A stretch of 64,000 nucleotides of DNA from an uncultured Lacticaseibacillus sp. (GCA_934370925.1 CAKRNG010000005.1:1-64000); one strand, 5' to 3'; shown: positions 6,820 through 15,838, numbered from the stretch's first letter. The notes: a model not told the origin generated them from the letters alone. Translations and numbers: made by a program.

Positions 6820-8502
6820 TTGAAAGCAAAACAACGACTCACCCTCATCACCATGGTCCTCGGGGTTTTCCTCTGCATGCTCGACACGACCGTCATGAAC
6901 ATTGCCCTCCCCGCAATTCAACGGGGACTGCACACAGATCTGGCGACCCTGCAGTGGGCACTGAACGCCTACACCATCGTCTTCGCCACACTCACCATCC
7001 CCCTCGGCCGTCTCGCCGATCAACTTGGGCGGCACAAAGTCTATCTCCTCGGATTGACCGGCTTCCTTCTTGGCTCCCTCATCTCCGGTCTGAGCCCGAA
7101 TGTGGCGGTACTCATCGCGGGGCGCGCCTGCCAGAGCGTGGGCGCCGCCATCGTTTTCCCCACCAGCATGACAATTGGGATTAACGCGGTTTCGGCCGAA
7201 AAGCGTCAGCGGGCCATCCTCATCCTCGGTCTCACGCAGGGTCTCGCCGCCGCTTTTGGTCCCACGTTTGGTGGCCTCATCACCCAATTTTGCGGGTGGC
7301 GCACCCTCTTTTTCGGCAATGTGCCACTGATTCTCATTGCCGGCATTGCGTGCCTCACGTTACTTCCGCTGCGTCACGAACCAACCGTTACGGCGCGCAT
7401 TGACGTTCTGGGGATGGTGCTCGCGAGTATCTGCCTCCTAACCCTCACGCTCCCCCTCGTTCAGGGAAGCACGTGGGGCTGGCTGGATTGGCGCACCCTT
7501 GCGCTCTTTTTCAGTTGCCTCGTCAGCCTTGCCGCGTTTATTTTGCAGGAGGCGCACTGTCCCGACCCGATGATTCGTCTCGACCTCTTCAAGTACCGCC
7601 ATTTCGTGGGCGCAACTCTCACCACTGTGGCGTCGGGCGTGTTCTTCGCGGGCCTCATGGTACTCATGCCCACCTTCTTCACGCGCGTTCAGGGCGTATC
7701 AGAGCTCACCGCGGCAGTCATGCTGACACCGGCGACACTGATGGTGCTCTTGTTGTCGCCGATTAGTGGGCTGTTGCTGAAAAAGGTTGGGGCGCGCTGG
7801 TTGATTGGCTTCGGCATGACGGCCATGGCAACGGGCTATACCGTTCTCACCCGGCTGAATCCGGCCATGTACGGGCAGATGGTCGTTGCTTTTCTCCTCA
7901 TTGGCGCTGGTTATGGCGTCGTCATCGGTCCCATCACCGTCCTGAGTGCGGGGGATTTCACGGGCGACCTGCTCACCGCCTCCCAGAGCGTCACGGGTGT
8001 TTTCCGTCAAATCGGTACGGTGCTGGCCGTCGCCATCTTCGTTTCAGCACTCTCAACGAACCTCACCACTGCGAAGGCCGCGGTTTGGCACACCGCACAA
8101 CGGCAGGCGGCACAACTGGACGTGACGTCAAATCAGCGTGCAATCATTCTGGACAAAACACGCAAACGGCTAAACAACACGACAACTGCGACGGCAAACG
8201 CCGCCCCCACCATCACGCAGAAACAACAAAAGCAGCTGATTCAACAAAAGCTGACACAGCTGCTAAAGCGAACTCTACCACATTCGGCGGCCATAAAGAC
8301 AACCATGCGTGACCAAGTGACCAAACTGATTACCCACCACGTTCAACGCATCAACCGGCAAGTTGCTCGTTATCAGTGCCACCTCCAGCAAACCGTCAAG
8401 ACCGCAATTACTGCTGCCTTCATTCGCCCTTACCGCATCGCCTGTCCGTTTGTGTGGCTGTTCATCCTCAGTATTTTCATCTTCGAACCACGGCGTACTT
8501 GA
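6820..8502 (+). CDS. MFS drug efflux pump, DHA2 family (14 TM)
   Basis: An EmrB/QacA-type proton-drug antiporter. The N-terminus shows LDTTVMNIALPAIQ (motif D1, Asp in TM1), GRLADQLGRHKVYL (motif A, loop 2-3) and later a motif C region (LTQGLAAAFGPTFGG). About 13 membrane segments precede residue 425; then comes an extracytoplasmic loop of about 110 residues rich in Q, K and T before the last segment. QacA-like pumps carry such a TM13-14 loop, but this one seems long. Start choice is weak: TTG 6820 and ATG 6853 both lack a Shine-Dalgarno. A -10 TATACT at 6786 suggests a leader of only about 20 nt. Probable target of the divergent TetR. Confidence 0.88.
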   Translation: MKAKQRLTLITMVLGVFLCMLDTTVMNIALPAIQRGLHTDLATLQWALNAYTIVFATLTIPLGRLADQLGRHKVYLLGLTGFLLGSLISGLSPNVAVLIAGRACQSVGAAIVFPTSMTIGINAVSAEKRQRAILILGLTQGLAAAFGPTFGGLITQFCGWRTLFFGNVPLILIAGIACLTLLPLRHEPTVTARIDVLGMVLASICLLTLTLPLVQGSTWGWLDWRTLALFFSCLVSLAAFILQEAHCPDPMIRLDLFKYRHFVGATLTTVASGVFFAGLMVLMPTFFTRVQGVSELTAAVMLTPATLMVLLLSPISGLLLKKVGARWLIGFGMTAMATGYTVLTRLNPAMYGQMVVAFLLIGAGYGVVIGPITVLSAGDFTGDLLTASQSVTGVFRQIGTVLAVAIFVSALSTNLTTAKAAVWHTAQRQAAQLDVTSNQRAIILDKTRKRLNNTTTATANAAPTITQKQQKQLIQQKLTQLLKRTLPHSAAIKTTMRDQVTKLITHHVQRINRQVARYQCHLQQTVKTAITAAFIRPYRIACPFVWLFILSIFIFEPRRT

Positions 8503-8611
8503 TTGTTGGCGGCTGACGCTACAGGGAGGCAACGTCGCGCGGGCGCTCCTTGCGCTTCAACGATCCACACGATGGTTCCGTGGAGGCGCGGAGTTTACTC
8601 ATACGTTAACT

Positions 8612-8657
8612 AAAAAGCGGTTGTCTTCGGCGCACTTTGCCGGGGACAACCGCTTTA
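8612..8657. terminator. Bidirectional terminator between convergent genes (diverged palindrome copy)
   Basis: AAAGCGGTTGTC / GACAACCGCTTT arms enclose TTCGGCG...GCCGG, related to the palindrome family at 6147, 9351 and 10079. Ends the MFS gene and the opposing hydrolase. Confidence 0.85.
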
Positions 8658-8666
8658 TTTGTCGTT

Positions 8667-9173
8667 CTACGCTTCTTCTATCATTGATGCACCGAACTGA
8701 ACGAACCGGTCTCGCCAAATATGTTCGTACAACGCCACCGTCTCCTCACGTGACATCCACGCATTATCTTCTGTGGTGGTGAACCCTGGCTGCATATGCA
8801 GTTCAAATCCCAACCCGTGCGCCATTTTCACCGTCGTATCGACACAAAATTCCGTCTGCGCCCCACAAATTTCCAACTGCATAATTGCCCGTGTGTTGAG
8901 CTCAAACAACAAGTTCGTGCGGTAAAACGAGTTCGCGTGCGTCTTCTCAACGAGTGGATCGCCGGTGCGATAATCCAAACTTGGCATCAACTGCCAGTCT
9001 GCCGAGGCGCGCTTGAGGTCGGCGTCATTATGTTGAATAAAAATAATGGGGCGGCCAGCTTCACGATAAGACGCAATCCGTCGATTAATCTGCTGCATAA
9101 ACGAATCGATATCGGGATTATTCCCCACGACCCCCTTTTGTAAATCAATGACCAATAATCCATCTGCAAGCAT
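8667..9173 (-). CDS. Isochorismatase-family cysteine hydrolase
   Basis: The 168-aa protein has the nicotinamidase/isochorismatase fold and its Asp-Lys-Cys triad: Asp in VIDLQKG (residue 10), Lys in VEKTHANSFYRT (near 76) and Cys in CGAQTEFCVDTT (near 110). Members hydrolyse amides or isochorismate; the substrate here is not evident. GGGGAGGAATT gives a good ribosome binding site 7-8 nt before ATG 9173. It stands alone. Confidence 0.9.
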   Translation of the reverse strand: MLADGLLVIDLQKGVVGNNPDIDSFMQQINRRIASYREAGRPIIFIQHNDADLKRASADWQLMPSLDYRTGDPLVEKTHANSFYRTNLLFELNTRAIMQLEICGAQTEFCVDTTVKMAHGLGFELHMQPGFTTTEDNAWMSREETVALYEHIWRDRFVQFGASMIEEA

Positions 9174-9448
9174 ACGCTAATTCCTCCCCACAACCGTAAC
9201 TAAAGGTTAATCATAACTGAATTAGTGATGGAGGAAAAGACAAATACGTCAGAGAAACAAAAAGAAATTGTGGAGGAAAATCATCACATGATTGGTCGAG
9301 GTGGACATTAAAACGCTCAACCTTCACCCGTTACACCACACGAGAAAACCGGGGTCCTCGGCGTTCTTTGCCGAGGACAAGCGTGTCTTTTAACGCAAGG
9401 GTAACCAAACACCATCAATCTAACAATATCGACGTAGCCCATCAGAGA
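9174..9448. other. Intergenic region with a palindrome and a micro-frame
   Basis: No gene assigned. A plus-strand 27-codon frame (9228-9311) contains two GGAGGAAAA motifs; the second precedes ATG 9288, a 7-codon frame (MIGRGGH). Nothing else supports translation. The GC-rich palindrome lies at 9354-9378. Confidence 0.4.
9351..9381. repeat. GC-rich palindrome family, copy 2
   Basis: GTCCTCGGCG, loop, TGCCGAGGAC at 9354-9378, followed by AAGC as in copies 1 and 3. Located downstream of the MazG-like gene. Confidence 0.8.
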
Positions 9449-9961
9449 TTAATTAGCATCCCGCGCTTCCATTTGCCTTAAAATTTCCGCCGCAATCCGT
9501 GGTTCTGGTGCGTAATTTTCCGCCCACGTATCAGGCTTTAAAACCTTATGTGTCACGGGGTCGCGATGTGTCTGCCCATCTGGAAACCGCTTGTTCATGT
9601 TCGCCGCATGAATGATGGGAAGAATCGCCGTTGGATCCACATCCATCAACACGTAGGCGCCAAAAACAAGGTACGTTAGGTCGCCCAACGCATCGGCCTG
9701 CTGAACAATGGGCGCAAACTCACTCGGTTGTTTCTGCAGCAACTTCTTCTTTGCCATCATCAACCGCGATTCAATGGCGTCAAATGTCGCCTCAATCGCT
9801 TCCGGCTCCCGGTGCCCCACCGTCGCAAATTCCGTCAATTCTTCCAAAATAAAACCGACGCGATCCACCATGTCCGACTGATTCAGTGCAGTTGGCTGCT
9901 TAGGTTGCCGGTCATCAAACACTAAATGAAAGTCGGCCGCCTGCTGATACAAATTATCCAT
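9449..9961 (-). CDS. MazG/PRA-PH-like nucleotide pyrophosphohydrolase
   Basis: A 170-aa all-alpha NTP pyrophosphohydrolase-like protein. It has the metal-binding pair of motifs: FILEELTEF (EExxE, near residue 38) and ADALGDLTYLVFGAY (ExxD-like, near 89). The C-terminal part NKRFPDGQTHRDPVTHKV is seen in phage- and Firmicute-type PRA-PH domain proteins that hydrolyse (d)NTP-like substrates. It may clean the nucleotide pool; the substrate is unknown. It is monocistronic, with a palindromic repeat on each side. Confidence 0.8.
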   Translation of the reverse strand: MDNLYQQAADFHLVFDDRQPKQPTALNQSDMVDRVGFILEELTEFATVGHREPEAIEATFDAIESRLMMAKKKLLQKQPSEFAPIVQQADALGDLTYLVFGAYVLMDVDPTAILPIIHAANMNKRFPDGQTHRDPVTHKVLKPDTWAENYAPEPRIAAEILRQMEARDAN

Positions 9962-10078
9962 AAATCCCCCTCACAATCTACAATCAATTCATTTTCAACC
10001 ATGAATCCAGTTCAAGTCAAACAAAAAAAGCCATTTCGCGCAACAACCAACAAAGCATTAAATAAAGAAACAAAAACC

Positions 10079-10109
10079 ACGGTCCTCGGCGCTTTTTGCT
10101 GAGGACAAG
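10079..10109. repeat. GC-rich palindrome family, copy 3
   Basis: GTCCTCGGCG, loop, GCTGAGGAC at 10082-10106, with the same CCACG and AAGC flanks. The gap 9962-10267 also holds a GGGGGC/GCCCCC inverted repeat near 10147-10192 and the ctpA terminator; no gene is seen there. Confidence 0.8.
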
Positions 10110-10201
10110 CCTTTCATTGTCGTAACCAATAACCAAACATAACCAAGGGGGCGGCGTGCACCGCGAGCGTGTCCCGACTTCATCTAGCCCCCATCAACAA
10201 A

Positions 10202-10254
10202 AGAAGGCTGACCAACAACCCTCGAGTTTCCGAAAATTGCTGGTCAGCCTAATT
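10202..10254 (-). terminator. Terminator of the ypmR-ypmS-msrA-yozE-ctpA cluster
   Basis: AGGCTGACCA / TGGTCAGCCT arms, with TTCTTTTG following on the minus strand. Confidence 0.8.
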
Positions 10255-10267
10255 TGTATATCCCAGT

Positions 10268-11776
10268 TTACTTCAATACAGACTCGGCCTTCTTCATGGC
10301 GTTGTCGTTGGCGCTAATCTTTGCGGTTAACTTTTCCTCCAGCTTCGTCAACGTGGCACTGGATGCCGTACCGTCTGCCGTCAGCTTGTTGTCTTCCTGG
10401 AAGGCCTTCACTGCGGCGGTAGTGTCATCCCCGTAGTACCCGTTCACCGTGTTAATGGTGTACCCGAGCGCCTTCAGCATCTTCTGCAGGGACTTCACGT
10501 CGGAGCTGACTTGTTCTGGCTTCAGACTCGTCGCAGAAATGGCGTTGATGTACGCATAGTCTGGGTAGTCAGCTTCAATCGTTGGCTTGATGCCCTTGTG
10601 GTGAATCCACTTGCCACTTGGGGTGAGCCACTTGGCAATCGTCAACTTCAACTCAGCGTTCTTCCCCATTTGCGCAACGGTCTGGACGGTGCCCTTCCCG
10701 TAACTCTTCGTTCCAATGAGCTTCACGTTGGCACTTTCGTTCAGTGCGGCCGCGGTAATTTCACTGGCCGACGCAGAGTTACCGTCAATCAGGACAACGG
10801 TTGGTTCCGTAATCTTGAAGCCATTGTCGTATTCGCTACCGGCCTTGTAGACCTCTGTCGTACCGTTACGTGGCTTGACCTGCAAAATGGTCTGCCCATC
10901 CTTCAAGAACATGGAGTCGATGGCCAGTGCCTGATCCAACACCCCACCCGGATTGCCCCGCAAATCGAGGACAAACTTGGTGGCGCCCTGCTTCCGCAGC
11001 TTCTTCACGGTGGACTTAATCTGCTTTGCGGACGTCTCAGTGAACGTGGTGAAGGTAATAATCCCAATCTTCTTGTTCGTGCTGTCGATGGCACCACTCA
11101 CACTTGGCACGGTGACCTTCGCCCGCGTCATGGTGAAGCTGAGTTGTTTGCCATCCCGCTTCACAACCACGGTGACCTTGGAGCCAATCTTCCCGCGAAT
11201 CTTAGCAACGACCTGATTGATGTTCTTGTCCGCCATCGACTTGCCGTTGACGCTGACAATCTGGTCGTTCGCCTTAATCCCGGCTTTCTGTGAGGCACTC
11301 CCTGGGTTCACGGAGTCCACCTGCACGCCATCCGCGGTTTGGACCATCGTAGCGCCAATCCCGCCAAACGCACCGGAAATCTCCGTGTTCAGGCTGGTTG
11401 CGTCCGTATCCTGTAGGTAGTTCGAGAACGGATCATCCAGGGACTTAATCATCCCGTTGATGGCGCCATCAACGAGCTTCTTGTTGCTTGGTTTGGTGAC
11501 GTAACTGTCCCGGATGGTGATGAAGGTTTTAAGCACCTTCGTGAATCCAGAAGGCAGACTACTACTGTCAATCTTGACCGTCTGCGTCTGCGGGCGACTG
11601 AAGTATCCCACCGCACCCCCACCACCGAGGGCAACGACAACGAGCAAAATCGTTACCCAAAGTGGCACGCGCTTCCGTGGCTTCTTCGTCTTGGCTGGGG
11701 CCGTTTCAGTTGGCGTTGTGGCCTGACTGTCTGTTTCCGTAACGTCTTCGGGTGTCTCGTGATTATTATCTGCCAC
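10268..11776 (-). CDS. ctpA: C-terminal processing protease, S41 family
   Basis: A 502-aa membrane-anchored serine protease facing the cell wall. Order: acidic/Pro-rich cytoplasmic tail (1-40), one TM helix (about 41-62), S41 helical part, PDZ domain near 105-185 (GIGATMVQT...IKANDQIVSVNG), catalytic core with Ser in DGNSASASEI and Lys in GTKSYGKGTVQ, and a C-terminal peptidoglycan-binding domain near 420-475 (LQKMLKALGYTINTVNGYYG). It degrades misfolded or signal-cleaved exported proteins. Start GTG 11776 has GGAGG 7 nt upstream. It follows yozE by 16 bp. Confidence 0.95.
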   Translation of the reverse strand: MADNNHETPEDVTETDSQATTPTETAPAKTKKPRKRVPLWVTILLVVVALGGGGAVGYFSRPQTQTVKIDSSSLPSGFTKVLKTFITIRDSYVTKPSNKKLVDGAINGMIKSLDDPFSNYLQDTDATSLNTEISGAFGGIGATMVQTADGVQVDSVNPGSASQKAGIKANDQIVSVNGKSMADKNINQVVAKIRGKIGSKVTVVVKRDGKQLSFTMTRAKVTVPSVSGAIDSTNKKIGIITFTTFTETSAKQIKSTVKKLRKQGATKFVLDLRGNPGGVLDQALAIDSMFLKDGQTILQVKPRNGTTEVYKAGSEYDNGFKITEPTVVLIDGNSASASEITAAALNESANVKLIGTKSYGKGTVQTVAQMGKNAELKLTIAKWLTPSGKWIHHKGIKPTIEADYPDYAYINAISATSLKPEQVSSDVKSLQKMLKALGYTINTVNGYYGDDTTAAVKAFQEDNKLTADGTASSATLTKLEEKLTAKISANDNAMKKAESVLK

Positions 11777-11792
11777 GTGTTTTCCTCCGTAA

Positions 11793-12014
11793 TTAGCCAC
11801 GCGCTTCTTGGTACAACGTGTAGGCCTGATCAAAAATGTCCATGCTTGGCAAATAACCAGCATTCAGCTCTAGATATTCAGAAATCTCATGGTAATCCGT
11901 TGCCTGTTTGGGAAATGCATGATCCATAAACGCGTTGTTTGCAAAATTCGCAACTTCGCCATGGTCAGCAGGGTTCCGCAACGTCATTAGGTAGCGGTAA
12001 AAAGAGTCACTCAT
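11793..12014 (-). CDS. YozE/UPF0346 family small protein
   Basis: The 73-aa protein (MSDSFYRYLMTLRNP at the start, Y-H-E-I-S-E-Y-L-E in the middle) matches the YozE-like SAM-fold family, a compact helical domain of unknown role conserved across Bacilli. It starts 3 nt after the msrA stop, within one operon with msrA and ctpA. Confidence 0.88.
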   Translation of the reverse strand: MSDSFYRYLMTLRNPADHGEVANFANNAFMDHAFPKQATDYHEISEYLELNAGYLPSMDIFDQAYTLYQEARG

Positions 12015-12017
12015 GTT

Positions 12018-12539
12018 CTATTCTCCGTCCTGCCAGTGGTCCTGCCCAAACGCTGCCCGCTGCGCATGTTCCTGCGCGTATCGCCGTGGATTGCGCGCGT
12101 AGAACTGCTGGTGGTAGTCTTCGGCGGGATAAAATGGCTTGGCATCCTCAATCGTTGTCACAATCGGCGCGTCAAAACGATTCGAGTTAATTAATGCGGC
12201 CTTCGATTGTTCCGCAATGGCGCGCTGCTGCGGGGAGCTCACGAAAATGACGGGGCGGTAATTGTCCCCGCGGTCTTGAAACTGCCCCATCGCATCTGTC
12301 GGGTCGGTTTGACGCCAATAAATATCAACGAGTTCTGCGTACGAAATCACGTCTGGATCAAAGGTAATCTGCACGGCCTCAGTATGCCCCGTCGTGTGCG
12401 CCTTCACGTCTTCGTACGTTGGGTTGGCCACGTGACCACCCGTGTAACCGGACAGCACGTTCAAAATACCTGGTTGTTCCTCAAAGGGTTCCACCATGCA
12501 CCAAAAGCAACCGCCAGCGAAAATTGCTGTTTCTTCCAT
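12018..12539 (-). CDS. msrA: Peptide methionine-(S)-S-oxide reductase
   Basis: This 173-aa enzyme repairs oxidised methionine. The [11 protein letters not shown] motif near residue 8 contains the catalytic Cys; SGYTGGH and [10 protein letters not shown] follow as in all MsrA proteins. No C-terminal resolving Cys is visible, so recycling may use another thiol. Start ATG 12539 is preceded by GGGGGAAC. No msrB is adjacent. Confidence 0.96.
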   Translation of the reverse strand: MEETAIFAGGCFWCMVEPFEEQPGILNVLSGYTGGHVANPTYEDVKAHTTGHTEAVQITFDPDVISYAELVDIYWRQTDPTDAMGQFQDRGDNYRPVIFVSSPQQRAIAEQSKAALINSNRFDAPIVTTIEDAKPFYPAEDYHQQFYARNPRRYAQEHAQRAAFGQDHWQDGE

Positions 12540-12596
12540 TACTAAGTTCCCCCATTTCACCTGCGTCGTAGTGACCACAAGTCGTCGTTTACCTGA

Positions 12597-13238
12597 CTAC
12601 TTGGCCAAATAGCCCGTCAGATTAATCTCATCGTTCTTCAAATCGATTCGATCTGCACGTACATACAGACCGTTACCTAAATCAAATTGGTTCAATCTTA
12701 GCACAATGGTTTGCGCGTTGCTATTCACGGTCACCATATCCGGCAATTTATAATTCTTCGCCAAGTAGCTCATCACGTAGGTAATTGGGACGGAAAGGGT
12801 CCCCACATTCAACTTGGTGGCCTTCAGCAAGATGTTCCCGTTCGTTTGCACGTACGGGTCACATTCGAGCCCAAAGTTGATTTTGGCCCCAAAGAACTTG
12901 AATGACCCCTTCACCACCACGTGATTGCCCACCGTCAGGGTATACTTCACATCGTCCTGCGTGAGGTAACTGCTGAGGTAGTTATCAATCAGCCGGTTCA
13001 ATTCCTTCTTCGTGAAGCTGGCACTCATGACGTCGCCCTTACTCTGGGGAACCGTGACCTTCGTTGTCTGGGTCACCGGGGCCTGAATTCGGGTCCACAC
13101 CGTGATGCTGGTGCCAATGAGTAGCCCCACAATGATAATGGTTGCCCACTTCCACCAGTTGATGGGGCCGCGTGGTTTCTTGACCCGCGGCTGCTTGGGT
13201 TGTTGCTGCTTGTTCTTTGCGCGTGTTGTTTCAGCCAC
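12597..13238 (-). CDS. YpmS-family (DUF2140) membrane-anchored protein
   Basis: 213 aa: a basic cytoplasmic N-terminus (KKPRGPINWWKW), a TM helix near residues 29-50, and an extracytoplasmic domain of the DUF2140 type. The family sits beside a YpmR-type SGNH hydrolase in Bacillus, as here (4-bp gap). Role unknown; lipid or wall maintenance is inferred only from the partner. Confidence 0.85.
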   Translation of the reverse strand: MAETTRAKNKQQQPKQPRVKKPRGPINWWKWATIIIVGLLIGTSITVWTRIQAPVTQTTKVTVPQSKGDVMSASFTKKELNRLIDNYLSSYLTQDDVKYTLTVGNHVVVKGSFKFFGAKINFGLECDPYVQTNGNILLKATKLNVGTLSVPITYVMSYLAKNYKLPDMVTVNSNAQTIVLRLNQFDLGNGLYVRADRIDLKNDEINLTGYLAK

Positions 13239-13241
13239 TGC

Positions 13242-14084
13242 TTATTCCTCCCAGTTCTCTTCTGACTGCTTCATAACGTCCCACAACTGTGAGGTCATTC
13301 GTTCATACCCGGCGTTGTTCGGGTGGAAGTGATCCTTCCCGTAAATCAGCCGGTTGACCGCCTTCGAAGCATCCGTGGCACTCGCCGAACTCGTCCCATC
13401 CCCCTTGGTCAGAACGGAATCGATATCAACGTAATAAACGTTCTTCATTTTCCCAATTGTCTTCTGCGTCTGGTTATTCCAGCGTTGCACACTCGTCTGC
13501 ATCTTCGTCACGTTCGGGAAGTACACGTAAAACGGATTATAGATACCGAAGACGTAAAGCGGCGCGTTCGGGTTATCCGCCCGAATTGCCGCGACCAACT
13601 GCTTCAGGTGCGTTTGGAATTTGTTGATTCCCTTGGTGACGTCCTTGGTGTTAATGTCGAGCAGGTTACTCTGCAGTAAATGCATCAGGTCGTTCCCGCC
13701 GACCGTCATTGTGATGACGTCGGCCCGCTTCAATTGTTTGATTAATTTATGATCCGTCAAGACGCGCTTTTTAATTTGCAGGGACGTATCACCCGTCACC
13801 CCAAAATTGCTGGTGGTGACCGTCATCCCCGTTTCAACCTTGATATCCTGCGCAATCAGGGGGACATAGCCGCCCTGACCGGTGGTGTCGCCCACCCCGT
13901 GCGTCAGCGAATCCCCAACAGCGGTGAGGACAAGTTGGTGGTCTGCCGTCAGCGTACCCGATGTATCCAGCGCACCCGCGTGCGGCATCAAGTGGTTAGC
14001 TAAGACGGCGCCCACAATCACGGTCGCCACAAGTCCGACCAGTGCGGGTCCAATTGCCAGTATTTTCTTCTTCAACGAACTCAT
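13242..14084 (-). CDS. SGNH/GDSL hydrolase, YpmR-like, membrane-anchored or secreted
   Basis: About 280 aa with an N-terminal TM or signal anchor (residues 8-28) and the SGNH catalytic blocks: VGDSLTHGVGD (Ser), block III TVGGNDLM (Asn) and the C-terminal KDHFHPNNAGYE (Asp/His pair). It should act on acyl esters at the outer face of the membrane. GGGGG lies only 1 nt before ATG 14084 but 10 nt before an in-frame TTG at 14075 (MKKKILAIGP), which may be the real start. Forms an operon with ypmS and probably msrA, yozE and ctpA. Confidence 0.88.
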   Translation of the reverse strand: MSSLKKKILAIGPALVGLVATVIVGAVLANHLMPHAGALDTSGTLTADHQLVLTAVGDSLTHGVGDTTGQGGYVPLIAQDIKVETGMTVTTSNFGVTGDTSLQIKKRVLTDHKLIKQLKRADVITMTVGGNDLMHLLQSNLLDINTKDVTKGINKFQTHLKQLVAAIRADNPNAPLYVFGIYNPFYVYFPNVTKMQTSVQRWNNQTQKTIGKMKNVYYVDIDSVLTKGDGTSSASATDASKAVNRLIYGKDHFHPNNAGYERMTSQLWDVMKQSEENWEE

Positions 14085-14100
14085 TCCCCCTACATCTGAC

Positions 14101-14130
14101 GAAAAAGGGTGAAGCCTTCGCCCCACCCTC
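14101..14130 (-). terminator. Terminator between degV and the SGNH hydrolase
   Basis: AGGGTG...CACCCT hairpin followed by TTTTT on the minus strand, with a TATAAT element just upstream (14134-14139) that may start the next operon. Confidence 0.6.
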
Positions 14131-14155
14131 CTATTATATGCGTTTTCGTGTTCGT

Positions 14156-14998
14156 TTAGCCCATGTAGTACATGATGGCGAAGGCACCTTCACCTGCATG
14201 CGTTGCCACAATGGGACCCGTTGGCCGAACAAGTACGGGAACGTCCGGCACGGCGTCACGAATCTGCTGCCCGATTTCTTCCGCTTGTTCCGGAATGGCA
14301 ACGTAGGAAACCCCAACCCCTTTGACGTTCGGCTGCTGACTCATCTGCTGAATCACTTCATCCTTGAACGCCCGAATTGCCTTCATCCCGCGAACCTTCT
14401 TCGCGACTTCAAGTTTGCCGCTCTCCACCATGAGTTCCAACTTGATGTTCAGCACGGACGTGATTAACCCCGCAGCACGTGACAACCGGCCACCCTTGAC
14501 CAAGTTGTCCAGCTTCACGACCGCCATCCGCAAGATGGTGTTCGCCCGAACCTCCGCAATTGCATCCACAATCGCGTTGATTTCAGTTCCTTCTGCAGCC
14601 AGTTTTGCGGCTTCCATCACCTGGAAGGACATTGCACGGTCGATAAATCCAGAATCAACGACCGTTACCTGGCCCTCGCACATTTCTGCTGCCTGACGTC
14701 CAGAGTTCACGGTTCCACTCAGACTTTCAGCCATGAAAATTGCCAGCACCTGACTCCCATCAGCGGTCAGGTTGTTAAAGCAATCAAGCACCGTTCCGAT
14801 TGCGGGCTGGCTGGTTTGCGGTAATGATTCTGCTGTCGCCATCTTCTCAACGAACTCGTTTCGTTGGATGGTTTCACCGTCAACATAAACCGTATTGTCA
14901 ATCATGACGGTCAGCGGTATCACCGTTACCCCTAACTGCTTGATTTCTTCATCTGTCAGCTGAGCCGATGAATCAGTGACAATTTTGATTTTAGACAT
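14156..14998 (-). CDS. DegV-family fatty-acid-binding protein
   Basis: This 280-aa two-domain protein starts KIKIVTDSSAQLTDEEI, the hallmark DegV opening, and has the TSQPAIG and RAAGLI motifs lining the lipid pocket. DegV/FakB proteins present fatty acids to the FakA kinase for phospholipid synthesis. It is transcribed alone, divergently from the hemolysin III gene. Confidence 0.92.
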   Translation of the reverse strand: MSKIKIVTDSSAQLTDEEIKQLGVTVIPLTVMIDNTVYVDGETIQRNEFVEKMATAESLPQTSQPAIGTVLDCFNNLTADGSQVLAIFMAESLSGTVNSGRQAAEMCEGQVTVVDSGFIDRAMSFQVMEAAKLAAEGTEINAIVDAIAEVRANTILRMAVVKLDNLVKGGRLSRAAGLITSVLNIKLELMVESGKLEVAKKVRGMKAIRAFKDEVIQQMSQQPNVKGVGVSYVAIPEQAEEIGQQIRDAVPDVPVLVRPTGPIVATHAGEGAFAIMYYMG

Positions 14999-15110
14999 GT
15001 GAACGCCACGCTTTCTACTAATTCTTGGTCATTTATTCGTTATGGTCAGTATACCGAATTCAATTGAAAAAGACCAGACCGTTACATTTGGTTTTGGAAA
15101 CCAGATGTAG

Positions 15111-15139
15111 TTGACCCGTACATAGAATGACGGTATGAT
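15111..15139 (+). promoter_or_regulatory. Promoter of the hemolysin III gene
   Basis: TTGACC (15111-15116), 17 bp, TATGAT (15134-15139); start codon 27 nt further on. Confidence 0.8.
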
Positions 15140-15165
15140 TAACTAGAAAGCAAAAGGAGGCGCGT

Positions 15166-15822
15166 ATGATGCAATTAACCGCACCAAAGACAAAGAACAA
15201 GTTTTATACCCTTTATAACGAAATATGGAGTGCCATTACGCACGGGATTGGGATTATTCTTGCAACGGTCGCAATGACCTTACTTATCGTGAAGGCGGCC
15301 GCAACGGGGGACCCCGTCCGGATTGCGGCGTTTGCGGGTTTTGGACTTGCCTTAATTCTTCTGTACACGGCCTCCACCCTCTTCCACGCACTCTACTTCA
15401 CGAAGGCACGCCACATCTTCCAGGTCATGGATCATTCTGGTGTGTTCATCCTGATTGCAGGGTCTTACCTGCCATACTGCCTCATTGCCATTGGGGGCAC
15501 GAAGGGGAAAATCCTCCTCGCCGTCATCTGGACGCTATGTGCACTCGGAATTACACTGGACTGCTTCTTCGTTGGGCGATTTAAGAAGCTTGAAGTTGCC
15601 ATCTACATCATTCTCGGATGGATGTGCGTTGTGGCATACCGGCCACTCATGATGCACCTCGGCGTGACCGGTATCAGCCTGCTCGCTTCGGGTGGCGTCA
15701 GTTACACACTCGGCGCACTACTCTACACGCAACGTCAGATTCCATACATTCACGTCATCTGGCACCTGTTCGTGCTCGCGGGATCCGCGTTCATGTTCTT
15801 TTCAATTTACTTCTTCGTTTAA
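15166..15822 (+). CDS. Hemolysin III / PAQR-family membrane protein
   Basis: 218 aa with seven predicted membrane helices. The family signature is present: EIWSAITHGIG near residue 20 (conserved His), DHSGVFILIAGSYLP near 92 (Asp-His) and HVIWHLFVLAGSAFMFF at the end (His pair), the putative zinc site of PAQR hydrolases. Bacterial members are called YqfA/hemolysin III, but the physiological role is unclear. AAAGGAGG lies 5 nt before ATG 15166. Confidence 0.93.
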   Translation: MMQLTAPKTKNKFYTLYNEIWSAITHGIGIILATVAMTLLIVKAAATGDPVRIAAFAGFGLALILLYTASTLFHALYFTKARHIFQVMDHSGVFILIAGSYLPYCLIAIGGTKGKILLAVIWTLCALGITLDCFFVGRFKKLEVAIYIILGWMCVVAYRPLMMHLGVTGISLLASGGVSYTLGALLYTQRQIPYIHVIWHLFVLAGSAFMFFSIYFFV

Positions 15823-15838
15823 TAAATAATAAAAAAAT

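Noticed and set aside
9228..9311. 27-codon plus-strand peptide gene with repeated GGAGGAAAA
   Set aside because: No promoter, no upstream ribosome site for the full frame, no hydrophobic or signal-like content; left as a note in the intergenic entry.
10511..11293. Long plus-strand frame opposite ctpA, and similar long frames opposite dnaE, pyk, rpsA and clpX
   Set aside because: They are mirror frames of high-confidence genes, lack ribosome sites and encode low-quality sequences.
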